Source: Nitrosomonadales bacterium
Lineage (GTDB): Bacteria > Pseudomonadota > Gammaproteobacteria > Burkholderiales > Nitrosomonadaceae
DNA length: 9,353 nucleotides
Direction: 5' to 3'
NCBI GenBank assembly: GCA_004525885.1
Contig: SPBV01000061.1
Coordinates: 1-9,353, forward strand
The position numbers were made by a program, and so were the translations under genes. Within the stretch, counting starts at the first letter, position 1. Each line of letters begins with the position of its first letter. The notes beneath the pieces are model-generated. The model was not told the origin of the DNA, searched no databases, and saw nothing but the letters and a program-made list of their open reading frames with translations. Below, in pieces: positions 1 to 6,996 of this stretch.

Positions 1-31
1 AGCTGAACGAGTTTCTAGTACCCATTAATAC

Positions 32-60
32 TTGTGGACTAACTCGTCTGTGATTATCAT
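32..60 (+). promoter_or_regulatory. Candidate sigma70-type promoter for the universal stress gene
   Basis: TTGTGG at 32-37 and TATCAT at 55-60 are separated by exactly 17 bases. The -10 box matches the consensus at five of six positions, the -35 box at three of six. Transcription would start near 67, leaving a leader of about 28 bases that contains the AAGGA ribosome binding site just upstream of the ATG at 95. The bases around ACTAACTCGTCT resemble a stretch in the dispersed repeat at 8639 (ATTAAACTCGTCT). Found by eye only. Confidence 0.4.
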
Positions 61-94
61 TAACAAGAGCCTGACGTAAACAAGGAAAACACCA

Positions 95-544
95 ATGGAA
101 GCTTCCATCAAAAAAATTATCCTGGCTACCGACTTTTCGGACGCTTCCAAAGAAGCTAGTAACTCTGCACTACTATTGGCTCAAACTCACAATGCGGAAC
201 TCAAAGCTTTGCACGTATTTGCTAAAACTAAGTGGAATATTCCGTCGCACGATTACTTAGCAATTGACGAGGTCGTTGCGGGCATTGAAGAAGCCAGACA
301 ACAAGGAAGAGATACCCTTAAAGAGCTAGCAAAATCTTTTGGGCTAAAAGTTGAGACTATCTTTTCCGAAGGCGACCCCGGTCATGAGATCATTCGCGTT
401 GCAGAAGAGCTCAGTGCTGATCTGATCGTCCTTGGAACACATGGTCATATGGGATGGAAACGATTTACTCTCGGAAGTGTTGCAGAGCTAGTTGTCAGAC
501 ACGCCCCCTGTGCTGTTCTTACTATCAGGCCTAAAGGGAAATAG
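95..544 (+). CDS. Universal stress protein, UspA family, single domain
   Basis: A 149-residue cytoplasmic protein of the usual single-Usp-domain length. It opens with the typical first beta strand and acidic turn (KKIILATDFSDAS, residues 6-18, with Asp13 at the usual nucleotide-contacting position). The C-terminal half carries the ATP-binding signature G-x2-G-x9-G-S as GTHG at residues 114-117 followed by GS at 127-128, and ends in the standard last strand (APCAVLTIR). The family dimerises and binds ATP when this signature is present, and supports survival under starvation and other stresses; the particular role here cannot be read from sequence. The ATG at 95 follows an AAGGA site at about 8 bases and gives the correct N-terminus. 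The gene stands alone: a gene-poor region follows it and a possible promoter precedes it. Confidence 0.95.
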   Translation: MEASIKKIILATDFSDASKEASNSALLLAQTHNAELKALHVFAKTKWNIPSHDYLAIDEVVAGIEEARQQGRDTLKELAKSFGLKVETIFSEGDPGHEIIRVAEELSADLIVLGTHGHMGWKRFTLGSVAELVVRHAPCAVLTIRPKGK

Positions 545-640
545 ATAGAACCTCTCTTTTCTTTCTTCAATTTGGCGAAAGACGATGGCGAAGAATATCT
601 AGTCTGATTTTAAATAAGAGAGCTACCTTACTGAGACATT
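545..640. repeat. Possible partial, diverged third copy of the dispersed repeat
   Basis: Just after the stress-protein stop, the stretch AACCTCTCTTTTCTTTCTTC followed by AATTTGGCGAAA and, further on, ATCTAG resembles the right part of the repeat at 1512-1560 (AACCCACCTCTCTTTCTTC, AATTTTGGCGGAAAAA, TTCTAG). The left part of the repeat with its G-run and C-run is missing. TTCTTC at 563-568 and GAAGAA at 590-595 could pair as a weak stem. It could be an old fragment or a pyrimidine-rich coincidence. Confidence 0.3.
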
Positions 641-735
641 TTTGATGGCGCGATGAAAGATAAGATGTCTTTTCGTTAGCTCCTATTATCCTGACAATCT
701 ATAATAGACGCATGTAGATAATGGAGGAAGCAACA

Positions 736-1016
736 ATGGCACAAGGACAAAATACAGGGGTAGACAGATAGGGCACCCCAAACAAGATTACCGCTGCATT
801 CAAGGAAGCAATCAGCTTTGTTTATGAAGATATTGGTGATCATGCGCCCTTGCAGAATGGGCGAAGGGAAGCCCAACGGAGTTCTATCAGATAGCTTCCG
901 GATTGATTCCTGCGGAGATTACTTCGCATGGTACCAGTATCAATGTCATAGCTAACCGTTTCCCATCACAAGAAAACAAGCTGTTACCCACAACATATTC
1001 GTTGCCAAACTCATAA
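736..1016 (+). pseudogene. Broken phage-type small protein with a GRxKGxPNK-like start
   Basis: A GGAGG site at 723-727 precedes ATG 736. The frame reads MAQGQNTGVDR, then TAG at 769-771, then continues GTPNKITAAFKEAISFVYEDIGDHAP. At 850-851 one base is missing; restoring it continues as FAEWAKGSPTEFYQIASGLIPAEITS and on to TAA at 1014. Taken together this resembles small phage-associated proteins that begin GRPKGxxNK-T and end in a segment like FxxLxGKxIPxxI. The TAG is one base from AAG, which would restore the expected Lys before Gly in the KGTPNK motif, so a nonsense change plus a -1 frameshift is the simplest reading. The last 25-30 codons do not look like the family, so the original 3' end is probably lost near 930. 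The family assignment is from memory; the two lesions and the continuity across them are visible in the sequence. Confidence 0.6.
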
Positions 1017-1114
1017 TCATTACTGCCAACAGTAGCTCACTCCGCCATCACGTTACTACTTACAGCAGCCAGCAGTATCATCAAAATAACTTTATGCATT
1101 GCAATTCTATTCAT
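1007..1114 (-). pseudogene. Signal-peptide gene fragment stopped by TGA right after the cleavage region (block 1)
   Basis: On the minus strand ATG at 1114, or better at 1099, encodes MHKVILMILLAAVSSNVMAE, an almost ideal Sec signal peptide (basic start, hydrophobic core, small residues before a VMA cleavage motif). TGA at 1037-1039 follows at once, and the same frame then continues ATVGSNDYEF before similarity fades. A single change from TGG to TGA would explain the stop, because small secreted proteins of the surface-adhesin E type often start their mature part AEW followed by VGSN. That family name is an inference from memory. A DNA-level homologue of the signal-peptide region lies at 8261-8333. 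No good ribosome binding site is left upstream. The fragment converges on the plus-strand pseudogene at 736-1016. Confidence 0.5.
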
Positions 1115-1152
1115 CCATAAACCCATCTTGTTATCCAGACAAAGTAATACCG

Positions 1153-1356
1153 TTAGGTTGTCAGATTCATTCTTTTTTTATCCTGTCCTTTTGGAATACC
1201 ATTGAAGCCACGAACAATCCAGCCAATTGTCCAAGTAAACGCCAAAATAAATAGGGAGCCACCGATTACATAACTAGCAAACACAATTGGTACGTCGCCC
1301 CAGCGTGAAATACCAGAAAGAACTATCCAAATAGAGGTTATTAATTTTGAAATCAT
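1153..1356 (-). CDS. Small hypothetical membrane protein
   Basis: A 67-residue protein that starts MISKLITSIWIVLSG, has a short loop SRWGD, a long hydrophobic stretch (about residues 22-48, VPIVFASYV to IGWIV) and a basic tail (PKGQDKKR). One or two transmembrane helices with the tail in the cytoplasm are likely. The frame is open from an upstream ATG at 1398, but the ATG at 1356 is preferred because GAGGG at 1364-1368 sits 7 bases before it, and because the extra 14 residues look unlike a membrane-protein N-terminus. I do not recognise the family. It lies between the dispersed repeat (upstream on this strand) and the signal-peptide fragment (downstream), the same order seen in block 2 at 8.3-8.8 kb. 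Length, ribosome site and hydrophobicity pattern support a real gene, but its function is unknown. Confidence 0.55.
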   Translation of the reverse strand: MISKLITSIWIVLSGISRWGDVPIVFASYVIGGSLFILAFTWTIGWIVRGFNGIPKGQDKKRMNLTT

Positions 1357-1424
1357 CCGCTCGCCCTCAAATACACTGCTTGCCATTGCCTCCTTCATGG
1401 TTTTACACCGTGATATACCTCATG

Positions 1425-1576
1425 CTAATTTTAAACACTAGAGTAAGTCTGCCTCTATATACTATGGGGGGGCACAGCTAGTCTTTGATTAAGCTACCCC
1501 TTATCAATGTGGAACCCACCTCTCTTTCTTCTTCCTAATTTTGGCGGAAAAAATTTCTAGAAATAAAATCTGCAAA
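1425..1576. repeat. Dispersed repeat, copy 1 (hairpin-ended)
   Basis: This region aligns by eye with 8639-8811. Shared blocks in order are CTAATTTT-AACACTAGA, TATA-rich bases, a run of G, CTAGTCTT-GATTAA, a run of C, TTATCAA-GT, a pyrimidine-rich stretch, and AATTTTGGC leading into an AT-rich inverted repeat. Here the G-run is at about 1466-1472 and the CCCC at 1497-1500. The terminal inverted repeat includes the perfect palindrome ATTTCTAGAAAT at 1553-1564, with TTTGG and GCAAA outside it. No ORF spans it convincingly. It could be a MITE-like element, a structured RNA or a conserved intergenic regulatory unit. Confidence 0.6.
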
Positions 1577-2146
1577 TGATTGTTTTTGATCCAAAATGGA
1601 TGTTCGCGGTTTTCTGTTTATTTGGTTATTTGTTTTTTTGGAGTATGGATAATATGTATGCTCAACCTTTATAATTATTCTTGACCACATTGGTAACATG
1701 GAGAAATATCGATACGACATATAATAGAAAGTGGAAACAACGATATATTCGCTATCAAAAAACACTTATGGTTAACGGATCTGTTACTTTGAACTATCGC
1801 GGTAGTTCGAGATGATAAGCAAATGAGCGGCCTAACGGCCCGAATCTCAGTAAGGATATTTTTAACTCCTATTCATTAGATGAAGTCGTCTGTTTATCAT
1901 CAAGTTAATGGTTCTTAGACTTATATATAATAGAAGAAAATAACAAGCCATTTTTTTCATACTGCGCTGTGGTAATCAAGCCAGCAAACACGCAACTAGA
2001 TAAAAAGAAACACTAGCACTTTGGTGTGTATGGGATCTGTATCCTGGTTCTTACCGACAACCTATCTGTGCAATGATGCCTTACGGGAAACCTTGAACAG
2101 GTAGCATAATCTACTTCAACGAAAACAACACAGGCTGCCATCATCC
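1577..2146. other. 570-bp AT-rich spacer upstream of the Aas fusion
   Basis: I find no convincing gene here. Short open frames exist on both strands but lack ribosome sites, family motifs and plausible composition. Visible structures are the inverted repeat GAACTA/TAGTTC at 1791-1808, a GC-rich patch with GGCC on both sides of TAAC around 1829-1840, and a TATAAT at 1926-1931 with no good -35 partner. That box could drive the aas fusion with a long leader of about 210 bases. Confidence 0.5.
1791..1808. promoter_or_regulatory. Inverted repeat GAACTA-N6-TAGTTC
   Basis: GAACTA at 1791-1796 and TAGTTC at 1803-1808 pair perfectly around TCGCGG. It is followed about 20 bases later by a second small GC-rich inverted sequence (GGCC-TAAC-GGCC). 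There is no T-tract, so a classical terminator is not supported on either strand; an operator or a decayed element end is possible. Confidence 0.3.
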
Positions 2147-5100
2147 ATGGACAAATTATTCAAACTAACGGGTTTCATCCCATTCATCTTGATTATTTTC
2201 CTGAACGCCTTTGTCGATCTGGGACACAAGATCCTTATCCAGAATACAGTCTTCAAGGTCTATGATGGTCAGACCCAGATCATCCTAACGGCCATCGTGA
2301 ACAGCCTGATTTTGCTGCCATTCATACTACTCTTCTCCCCAGCAGGCTTTCTTTCCGACAAATATCAGAAGCCCATGATTATGAAAGTAAGTGCAGCTGT
2401 TGCCGTCGGTCTGACACTATTGATCACTCTCTCGTACTATCTTGGCTGGTTCCACTTTTCCTTCGCCATGACCTTTCTGCTGGCGACACAAAGCGCCCTT
2501 TACTCGCCAGCAAAGTACGGGTACATCAAGGAACTTACAGGTAAGGAACAACTTGCCGCCACCAATGCAGTCGTACAGGCCGTCACTATTGTGGCCATCC
2601 TGTTTGGCATCTTAGCCTTTTCGGTATTTTTTGAACGGATACTGGCCGGAGTGAGTTATGGAAACGAGTCGCAATTGTTGCAAGCTTTTGCCCCGCTTGG
2701 CTGGATTTTGGTGATTTGTGCATCACTGGAATTTATATTTGCCATGCGACTGCCAGCCCGCGAGGCAACAGCGACCGAGCAACACTTTGACTTAAAACAG
2801 TACAGTAAGGGCCTCTACCTGCGGGACAATTTAAACAAGATCCTGACAAACAGAACCATCTGGCTTTCGATCGTTGGTTTGTCCGTGTTCTGGGGAATCT
2901 CCCAAGTTGTATTGGCCACCTTCCCTGCCTTTGCTAAGGAAACGCTGGGAGTGAATAATGCCGCTGTCATTCAAGGAATGCTGGCCTGTTCGGGGTTCGG
3001 CATCATTATTGGCTCTCTGCTGGCCGGACAGTCCTCAAAGCATCACATTGAAACGGGCCTCGTGCCGCTGGGTTCACTGGGTATCGTTGCCTCGATTTTT
3101 TTCATGCCACAACTTAACTCACCGGTCCTGTTGGCCATCGATTTCCTGTTGCTGGGTGCCAGTGGCGGGATGTTCATCGTGCCACTCAACGCGCTGATCC
3201 AGTTCCATGCCAGGGATGATCAACTGGGAACTGTGCTGGCGGGCAACAACTGGGTGCAAAACGTGGTCATGCTAGGATTTCTGGGATTGACTGTTTTGTT
3301 TGCCGTCTTCGGCGTCAGCAGTATTGGCCTATTTAATCTATTGACGGTAACTGCAATGGCAGGCGCCCTCTATACAGTTTACCAACTACCGCAGTCACTA
3401 GTGCGTTATGTCATTGCACGGGTATTTTCCAGTGCCTATCACATCAAAGTACTTGGGTTTAAAAACCTACCCGGCACCGGTGGTGTCCTGATGCTGGGCA
3501 ATCACGTCAGCTGGCTCGACTGGGCAATGATTCAGATCGCCTGCCCCCGGCCAGTACGGTTTGTGATGCAACAGGCAATCTATCAACGCTGGTATCTGAA
3601 ATGGTTCATGGATTTCTTCAAGGTGATCCCGATTGCCGTTGACCAGAGTAGAGAGGCGCTGCAACAGATCAACGAATTGCTGCGCGCAGGTGAAGTTGTT
3701 TGTCTATTCCCGGAAGGGGTAATCAGCCGCAGTGGCCAACTAGGTGAATTCAAACACGGGTATGAGCGCACCATCGAAGGGGTGGATGGCATTATCCTGC
3801 CGTTTTATTTACGTGGCCTCTGGGGTGGTCGCTTCTCACACTCAAGCGAAAAGCTGCAGGAGATACGCAACACCAGCCTGCGTGGGGACGTTATCGTGGC
3901 CTTCGGCAAACCCCTGCCTATGGACACGCCAGCCTGCGAACTGAAAAGACGTGTGCTCGAACTATCGATCGATGCTTGGGAACAATATACGGAAACCCTA
4001 GATCCAATTCCTTTAGCGTGGTTACGGAGTGCAAAACGACACGGCAATGAGCTCTGCCTTGCAGATGCCAGTGCAACGACTATGCTCTCAGGCTATAAAG
4101 CTTTAATCGCCGTTATTGCATTCTCCCGCCTGATCCGCAGACGCAGTCAGGAGCAGAATATCGGCCTGCTCCTGCCAACCAGCAGTCCCGGTATCATCAC
4201 CAATATGGCGGTATTGTTGTTAAACAAGACTGTGGTCAACCTAAACTACACGGCCAGTCTGCAATCACTGATTGCCGCGGTGGAAAATGCAGAGATTAGC
4301 AGCCTCTATTCATCCAGACGCTTTATCAAGAAACTGGAACAGCGTGGCGTCGACTTGACTGAACTCCTGACCCGAGTCCATGTAATTTATCTTGAAGATC
4401 TAAAAGAGGAAATTGGCACGTTCACCAAGCTTTCACTTCTGATCTTGACGAAAATGTTCCCTGCAAGGGTGCTCTATGCACTGTTCGGCCGACGCTCTGG
4501 CATCGATCATCCTGCCGCCATTCTTTTCTCAAGCGGCAGTGAAGGGAAACCCAAGGGAGTCATCCTCAGTCACCGTAACATCATGGCCAATATCCGCCAG
4601 GTATCGGATGTTTGCGACGTGCACGAGGAAGTTACCATCATGTCGACCCTACCCCTGTTCCATGCCTTCGGTCTCACAATAGCGGGACTCATGCCCATGG
4701 TTGAGGGTATCCCGGTGATCTTCCATCCGGACCCAAGAGAAGTCTTGACGATTGCAAAGGCCATCGCCAAACATCAGGCCACCATGTATTTTAGTACTTC
4801 CACCTTTCTGCGGTTGTTTAACCAGAACCGACGTATTCACCCACTGATGCTGGATTCACTGCGGGTTGTGGTGACCGGTGCCGAAAAACTAAACCCAGAT
4901 GTACGGGATGCCTTCAAGCTTAAATTCAACAAGGATATCTACGAAGGCTACGGCACCACGGAAACCACACCGGTCGCCAGCTGCAACATCCCAGACCAGA
5001 TCGATCAAGAGAACTGGAAGGTCCAGCAAGGGAACAAGCTAGGAACGGTCGGTATGCCCTTGCCCGGTGGAAGTTTCCGTATTGTTGATCCTGACACGCT

Positions 5101-5599
5101 AGAGACGCTACCCACCGGAGAGGATGGTCTGATTTTGTTCGGTGGCCCTCAGGTCATGCTGGGCTATCTCAATGCCCCTGAGAAAACTGCTGATGTGATC
5201 GTCCAGCTGGATGACAAGCGCTGGTACAAAACCGGTGACAAGGGCCATCTCGACCAGGACGGGTTCCTTACCATTGTTGATCGTTACTCACGCTTTGCGA
5301 AAATCGGTGGTGAGATGATCAGCCTCGGTGCTATTGAGAGCGCTATAGGTAAATTGCTGCCGAAAGATATTGAGGTGCTCACCACGGCACTCCCAGATGG
5401 CAAGAAAGGAGAAAAAGTGATTCTCCTGATTGCCGGTGACATCGACCATGATGAAATGAATGGGCTTATAGAACAGTCGGGGCTCAACCCGTTGATGAGA
5501 CCTGCAGAATTAATCAATGTAAAGGCGATTCCGAAACTCGGAAGTGGCAAGAATGATTTTAGCCGGGCAAAGCAGATTGCATTGGAAGCGTTCGCATAA
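2147..5599 (+). CDS. aas: LplT-Aas fusion: lysophospholipid flippase, acyltransferase and acyl-ACP synthetase
   Basis: This 1150-residue inner-membrane protein joins three activities. Residues 1-430 are a 12-helix-type MFS transporter of the LplT class, with the loop 2-3 signature GFLSDKYQKP at about 67-76. Residues 440-630 are a PlsC-type acyltransferase with the HX4D catalytic motif (His453 to Asp458) and FPEG at 521-524. Residues 650-1150 are an AMP-forming ligase: P-loop-like SSGSEGKPKG at 795-804, YGTTE at 935-939, TGD at 1029-1031, the hinge region around 1049-1056, and the A10 lysine in GSGK (Lys1135). In E. coli LplT (397 residues) flips lyso-phosphatidylethanolamine inward and the separate Aas (719 residues) re-acylates it at position 2 using acyl-ACP; the two lengths sum to nearly this protein. 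All catalytic motifs are intact, so I infer a complete lysophospholipid recycling machine. The ATG at 2147 has no strong ribosome binding site, yet it places the first membrane helix correctly. No partner gene is adjacent. Confidence 0.95.
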   Translation: MDKLFKLTGFIPFILIIFLNAFVDLGHKILIQNTVFKVYDGQTQIILTAIVNSLILLPFILLFSPAGFLSDKYQKPMIMKVSAAVAVGLTLLITLSYYLGWFHFSFAMTFLLATQSALYSPAKYGYIKELTGKEQLAATNAVVQAVTIVAILFGILAFSVFFERILAGVSYGNESQLLQAFAPLGWILVICASLEFIFAMRLPAREATATEQHFDLKQYSKGLYLRDNLNKILTNRTIWLSIVGLSVFWGISQVVLATFPAFAKETLGVNNAAVIQGMLACSGFGIIIGSLLAGQSSKHHIETGLVPLGSLGIVASIFFMPQLNSPVLLAIDFLLLGASGGMFIVPLNALIQFHARDDQLGTVLAGNNWVQNVVMLGFLGLTVLFAVFGVSSIGLFNLLTVTAMAGALYTVYQLPQSLVRYVIARVFSSAYHIKVLGFKNLPGTGGVLMLGNHVSWLDWAMIQIACPRPVRFVMQQAIYQRWYLKWFMDFFKVIPIAVDQSREALQQINELLRAGEVVCLFPEGVISRSGQLGEFKHGYERTIEGVDGIILPFYLRGLWGGRFSHSSEKLQEIRNTSLRGDVIVAFGKPLPMDTPACELKRRVLELSIDAWEQYTETLDPIPLAWLRSAKRHGNELCLADASATTMLSGYKALIAVIAFSRLIRRRSQEQNIGLLLPTSSPGIITNMAVLLLNKTVVNLNYTASLQSLIAAVENAEISSLYSSRRFIKKLEQRGVDLTELLTRVHVIYLEDLKEEIGTFTKLSLLILTKMFPARVLYALFGRRSGIDHPAAILFSSGSEGKPKGVILSHRNIMANIRQVSDVCDVHEEVTIMSTLPLFHAFGLTIAGLMPMVEGIPVIFHPDPREVLTIAKAIAKHQATMYFSTSTFLRLFNQNRRIHPLMLDSLRVVVTGAEKLNPDVRDAFKLKFNKDIYEGYGTTETTPVASCNIPDQIDQENWKVQQGNKLGTVGMPLPGGSFRIVDPDTLETLPTGEDGLILFGGPQVMLGYLNAPEKTADVIVQLDDKRWYKTGDKGHLDQDGFLTIVDRYSRFAKIGGEMISLGAIESAIGKLLPKDIEVLTTALPDGKKGEKVILLIAGDIDHDEMNGLIEQSGLNPLMRPAELINVKAIPKLGSGKNDFSRAKQIALEAFA

Positions 5600-5831
5600 T
5601 GAATAATTCTTTGACGCGGTTTTTTAGAAAGAAGTTCGCTCGGTTCAACTATACGTGAACGGGTATAATAGAGTATCGCCTGTTTTAGCTCAGTGCTTTC
5701 CGGTTCTGTAGCCAATCATTACTACTAAAGGAAGCAGACTAGTAAAAATGCATCATCTTTGGATTAGCCTAGCCATAGAGTAAGTTAAGTCAGAAATTCT
5801 ACTAATTATTTGGGTTGATATCCTTCCTGTC

Positions 5832-5865
5832 CGAATGCCAGCCTTTGGTACAAAGCAGACATTCG
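5832..5865. repeat. Imperfect 34-base inverted repeat
   Basis: CGAATG at 5832-5837 pairs with CATTCG at 5860-5865, and CTTTG at 5843-5847 pairs with CAAAG at 5851-5855 around a three-base loop; the 4-5 bases between the two stems are mostly unpaired. The shape, two short stems separated by an internal loop, resembles a REP-type or folded recombination site more than a terminator, since no T-run follows. Function unknown. Confidence 0.4.
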
Positions 5866-6054
5866 ACATACCTTATAATCAGTTTCATCGGTTTCCCGGT
5901 TCTTGACTTGCAAAGGGGTAGCATGTTCAAAATTATCCAAGCTAACGCACAAAATTTCTTACGCTTGTTTCTTGGGGTTGTTACTTTAATAGCCGACTCT
6001 AACTTGAAAAATAAGTACAAATAACACATTCTTTCCTTTGTTAAAGAAATAAGA

Positions 6055-6085
6055 CATAATTATTCTCAGCAGAACTAATGCTGCT
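6055..6085 (+). promoter_or_regulatory. Candidate -10 box and leader hairpin before mscL
   Basis: CATAAT at 6055-6060 matches the -10 consensus at five of six positions, but the best -35 candidate (TTTCCT at 6032-6037, 17-base spacing) is weak. Shortly downstream AGCAG at 6068-6072 and CTGCT at 6081-6085 form a five-pair stem with an eight-base loop followed by TTATT. If the -10 is real, this hairpin would sit at the very start of the mscL leader. By-eye assignment. Confidence 0.25.
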
Positions 6086-6129
6086 TTATTACCGTTTCAG
6101 AGTATTTTCTTTCTAAAAAGGAGAGAATC

Positions 6130-6534
6130 ATGAGCATGATGTCTGAATTTAAAGAGTTTGCTATAAAAGGAAATGCGGTTGATATGGCAGTGGGTATTGT
6201 CATTGGGGCTGCATTTGGTAAGATTGTTTCTTCATTTGTGAGTGATGTAATCATGCCGCCAATTGGTCTATTAATTGGTGGAGTAGATTTTAGCAAACTT
6301 GCCTTCACTTTGAAGGAAGCATCAGGTGATGTCGCTGCCGTATCTATTTCTTATGGTAAGTTTATACAAACCATGCTTGATTTTGTAATCATAGCCTTCT
6401 CGATATTTATGGTGGTCAAAGCAATTAATTCACTAAAGAAGAAAGAAGCTGAAGTCACGCCACCCCCACCAGAATTATCAAAAGAAGAAATATTGCTTAC
6501 TGAAATAAGAGATGTACTAAAAGCAAAGCAATGA
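6130..6534 (+). CDS. mscL: Large-conductance mechanosensitive channel MscL
   Basis: A 134-residue inner-membrane protein of the normal MscL length (E. coli 136). MscL forms a homopentameric pore that opens when membrane tension rises and releases small solutes during hypo-osmotic shock. The amphipathic N-terminal helix (MSEFKEFAIKGNAVDMA) leads into the pore-lining helix 1 (about residues 17-37) with the highly conserved GxxIGAAFGKIVSS core, then DVIMPPIG at 39-46. Helix 2 is about residues 74-97 (MLDFVIIAFSIFMVV). A proline-rich linker (TPPPP) precedes the C-terminal cytoplasmic helix (EEILLTEIRDVLKAK). The start at 6130 follows AAGGAGAG at about 6 bases; an ATG at 6136 would trim only two residues. 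The next gene begins 36 bases after the stop in the same direction, so the two probably share a transcript. Confidence 0.97.
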   Translation: MSMMSEFKEFAIKGNAVDMAVGIVIGAAFGKIVSSFVSDVIMPPIGLLIGGVDFSKLAFTLKEASGDVAAVSISYGKFIQTMLDFVIIAFSIFMVVKAINSLKKKEAEVTPPPPELSKEEILLTEIRDVLKAKQ

Positions 6535-6570
6535 AGTAATCTTAAAAACTATAAATAAAAGGAGGCTGAC

Positions 6571-6900
6571 ATGGCTGGCAAATTCGAGATATACACAGAT
6601 AAAGCTGGAGAGTTTAGATTTCGGCTGAAAGCTTCTAATGGTCAAGCCATTCTTGCAAGCGAAGGATACAAAGCAAAAGCTGGCTGTACAAATGGTATAG
6701 AGTCAGTAAAGAGAAATGCGCCAAATGACTCTAACTATGAGCGTAAGGAAACTAGCTCTGGAAAGCACAGGTTTAATCTTAAATCTACGAATAGCCAAGT
6801 TATTGGAACTAGTGAATCATATGAAAGTACAGCAGCTAGGGACAATGGAATAGAGTCAGTAAAGAAGAATGCTCCTGATGCCACAGTAGTAGAGGTATAA
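6571..6900 (+). CDS. DUF1508/YegP-like protein with two tandem repeats
   Basis: A 109-residue soluble protein made of two copies of the DUF1508 unit of about 50 residues. Repeat 1 (residues 4-46) reads FEIYTDKAGEFRFRLKASNG then ILASEGY and NGIESVKRNAP. Repeat 2 (about 55-102) has GKHRFNLKSTNS, IGTSESY and NGIESVKKNAP. This matches the family pattern F-x-F-x-L-K-AxNGxxI-xxSExY-x-NGIxSVKxNAP. The fold is a compact beta sandwich with no established enzymatic role; E. coli YegP is the familiar member. An ideal AAGGAGG lies 7 bases before ATG 6571. Only 36 bases separate it from mscL, which suggests co-expression and possibly a stress link, though the latter is inference. No signal peptide or cysteine pair suggests export. 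Confidence 0.93.
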   Translation: MAGKFEIYTDKAGEFRFRLKASNGQAILASEGYKAKAGCTNGIESVKRNAPNDSNYERKETSSGKHRFNLKSTNSQVIGTSESYESTAARDNGIESVKKNAPDATVVEV

Positions 6901-6939
6901 ATAAGCATCGTTTCATTTAAAGGTGGAAGCCATAAATTT

Positions 6940-6972
6940 AGCCCAGCCTGTGCTGGACTAAGCGGCAGTCCA
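6940..6972 (+). promoter_or_regulatory. Two overlapping, mutually exclusive hairpins in the DUF4197 leader
   Basis: AGCCCAGC at 6940-6947 pairs with GCTGGACT at 6952-6959 (seven of eight pairs, loop CTGT). The second arm also starts a different hairpin: TGGACT at 6954-6959 with AGTCCA at 6967-6972 around AAGCGGC. Both cannot form together because they share TGGACT. The GAGG ribosome site of the next gene starts 13 bases downstream. There is no T-tract, so a simple terminator is less likely than a leader structure or the end of the mscL transcript. Confidence 0.4.
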
Positions 6973-6996
6973 ACCTTAAAAACGTGAGGAAGTAGA

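Larger units (their letters stand above)
5600..6129. other. 530-bp spacer between the Aas fusion and mscL
   Basis: No gene is convincing here. A 33-codon frame from ATG 5922 (MFKIIQANAQNFL) has GGGG four bases upstream but no recognisable family. A minus-strand frame that enters the aas 3' end up to 5715 is judged an antisense shadow. Small structures present are GTTCA/TGAAC at 5644-5660 just before a TATAAT at 5664-5669, the inverted repeat at 5832-5865, and a leader hairpin at 6068-6085. I see no strong rho-independent terminator for aas. Confidence 0.5.

Noticed and set aside
1535..1765. 76-codon minus-strand frame next to repeat copy 1
   Set aside because: Runs into the repeat hairpin, has no ribosome site and a composition that looks like translated AT-rich spacer.
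1872..1970. Minus-strand 32-codon frame starting MKKMACYFLLLYISL
   Set aside because: Signal-like start but no ribosome site, and the remainder looks random.
5600..5640. Possible aas terminator TTCTTT...AAAGAA
   Set aside because: The stem is short and AT-only; the T-run lies in the loop rather than after the stem.
5284..5715. 143-codon minus-strand frame overlapping the aas 3' end
   Set aside because: Most of it is antisense to the conserved ligase C-terminus; the part outside aas has no ribosome site or motif.
5680..5715. TTTTAGCTCAGT resembling a tRNA D-arm
   Set aside because: No matching acceptor stem, anticodon arm or TTC loop at the required distances.
5802..6029. Opposed frames of about 70 codons in the aas-mscL spacer
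   Set aside because: They mirror each other, lack motifs and cross the inverted repeat at 5832-5865.
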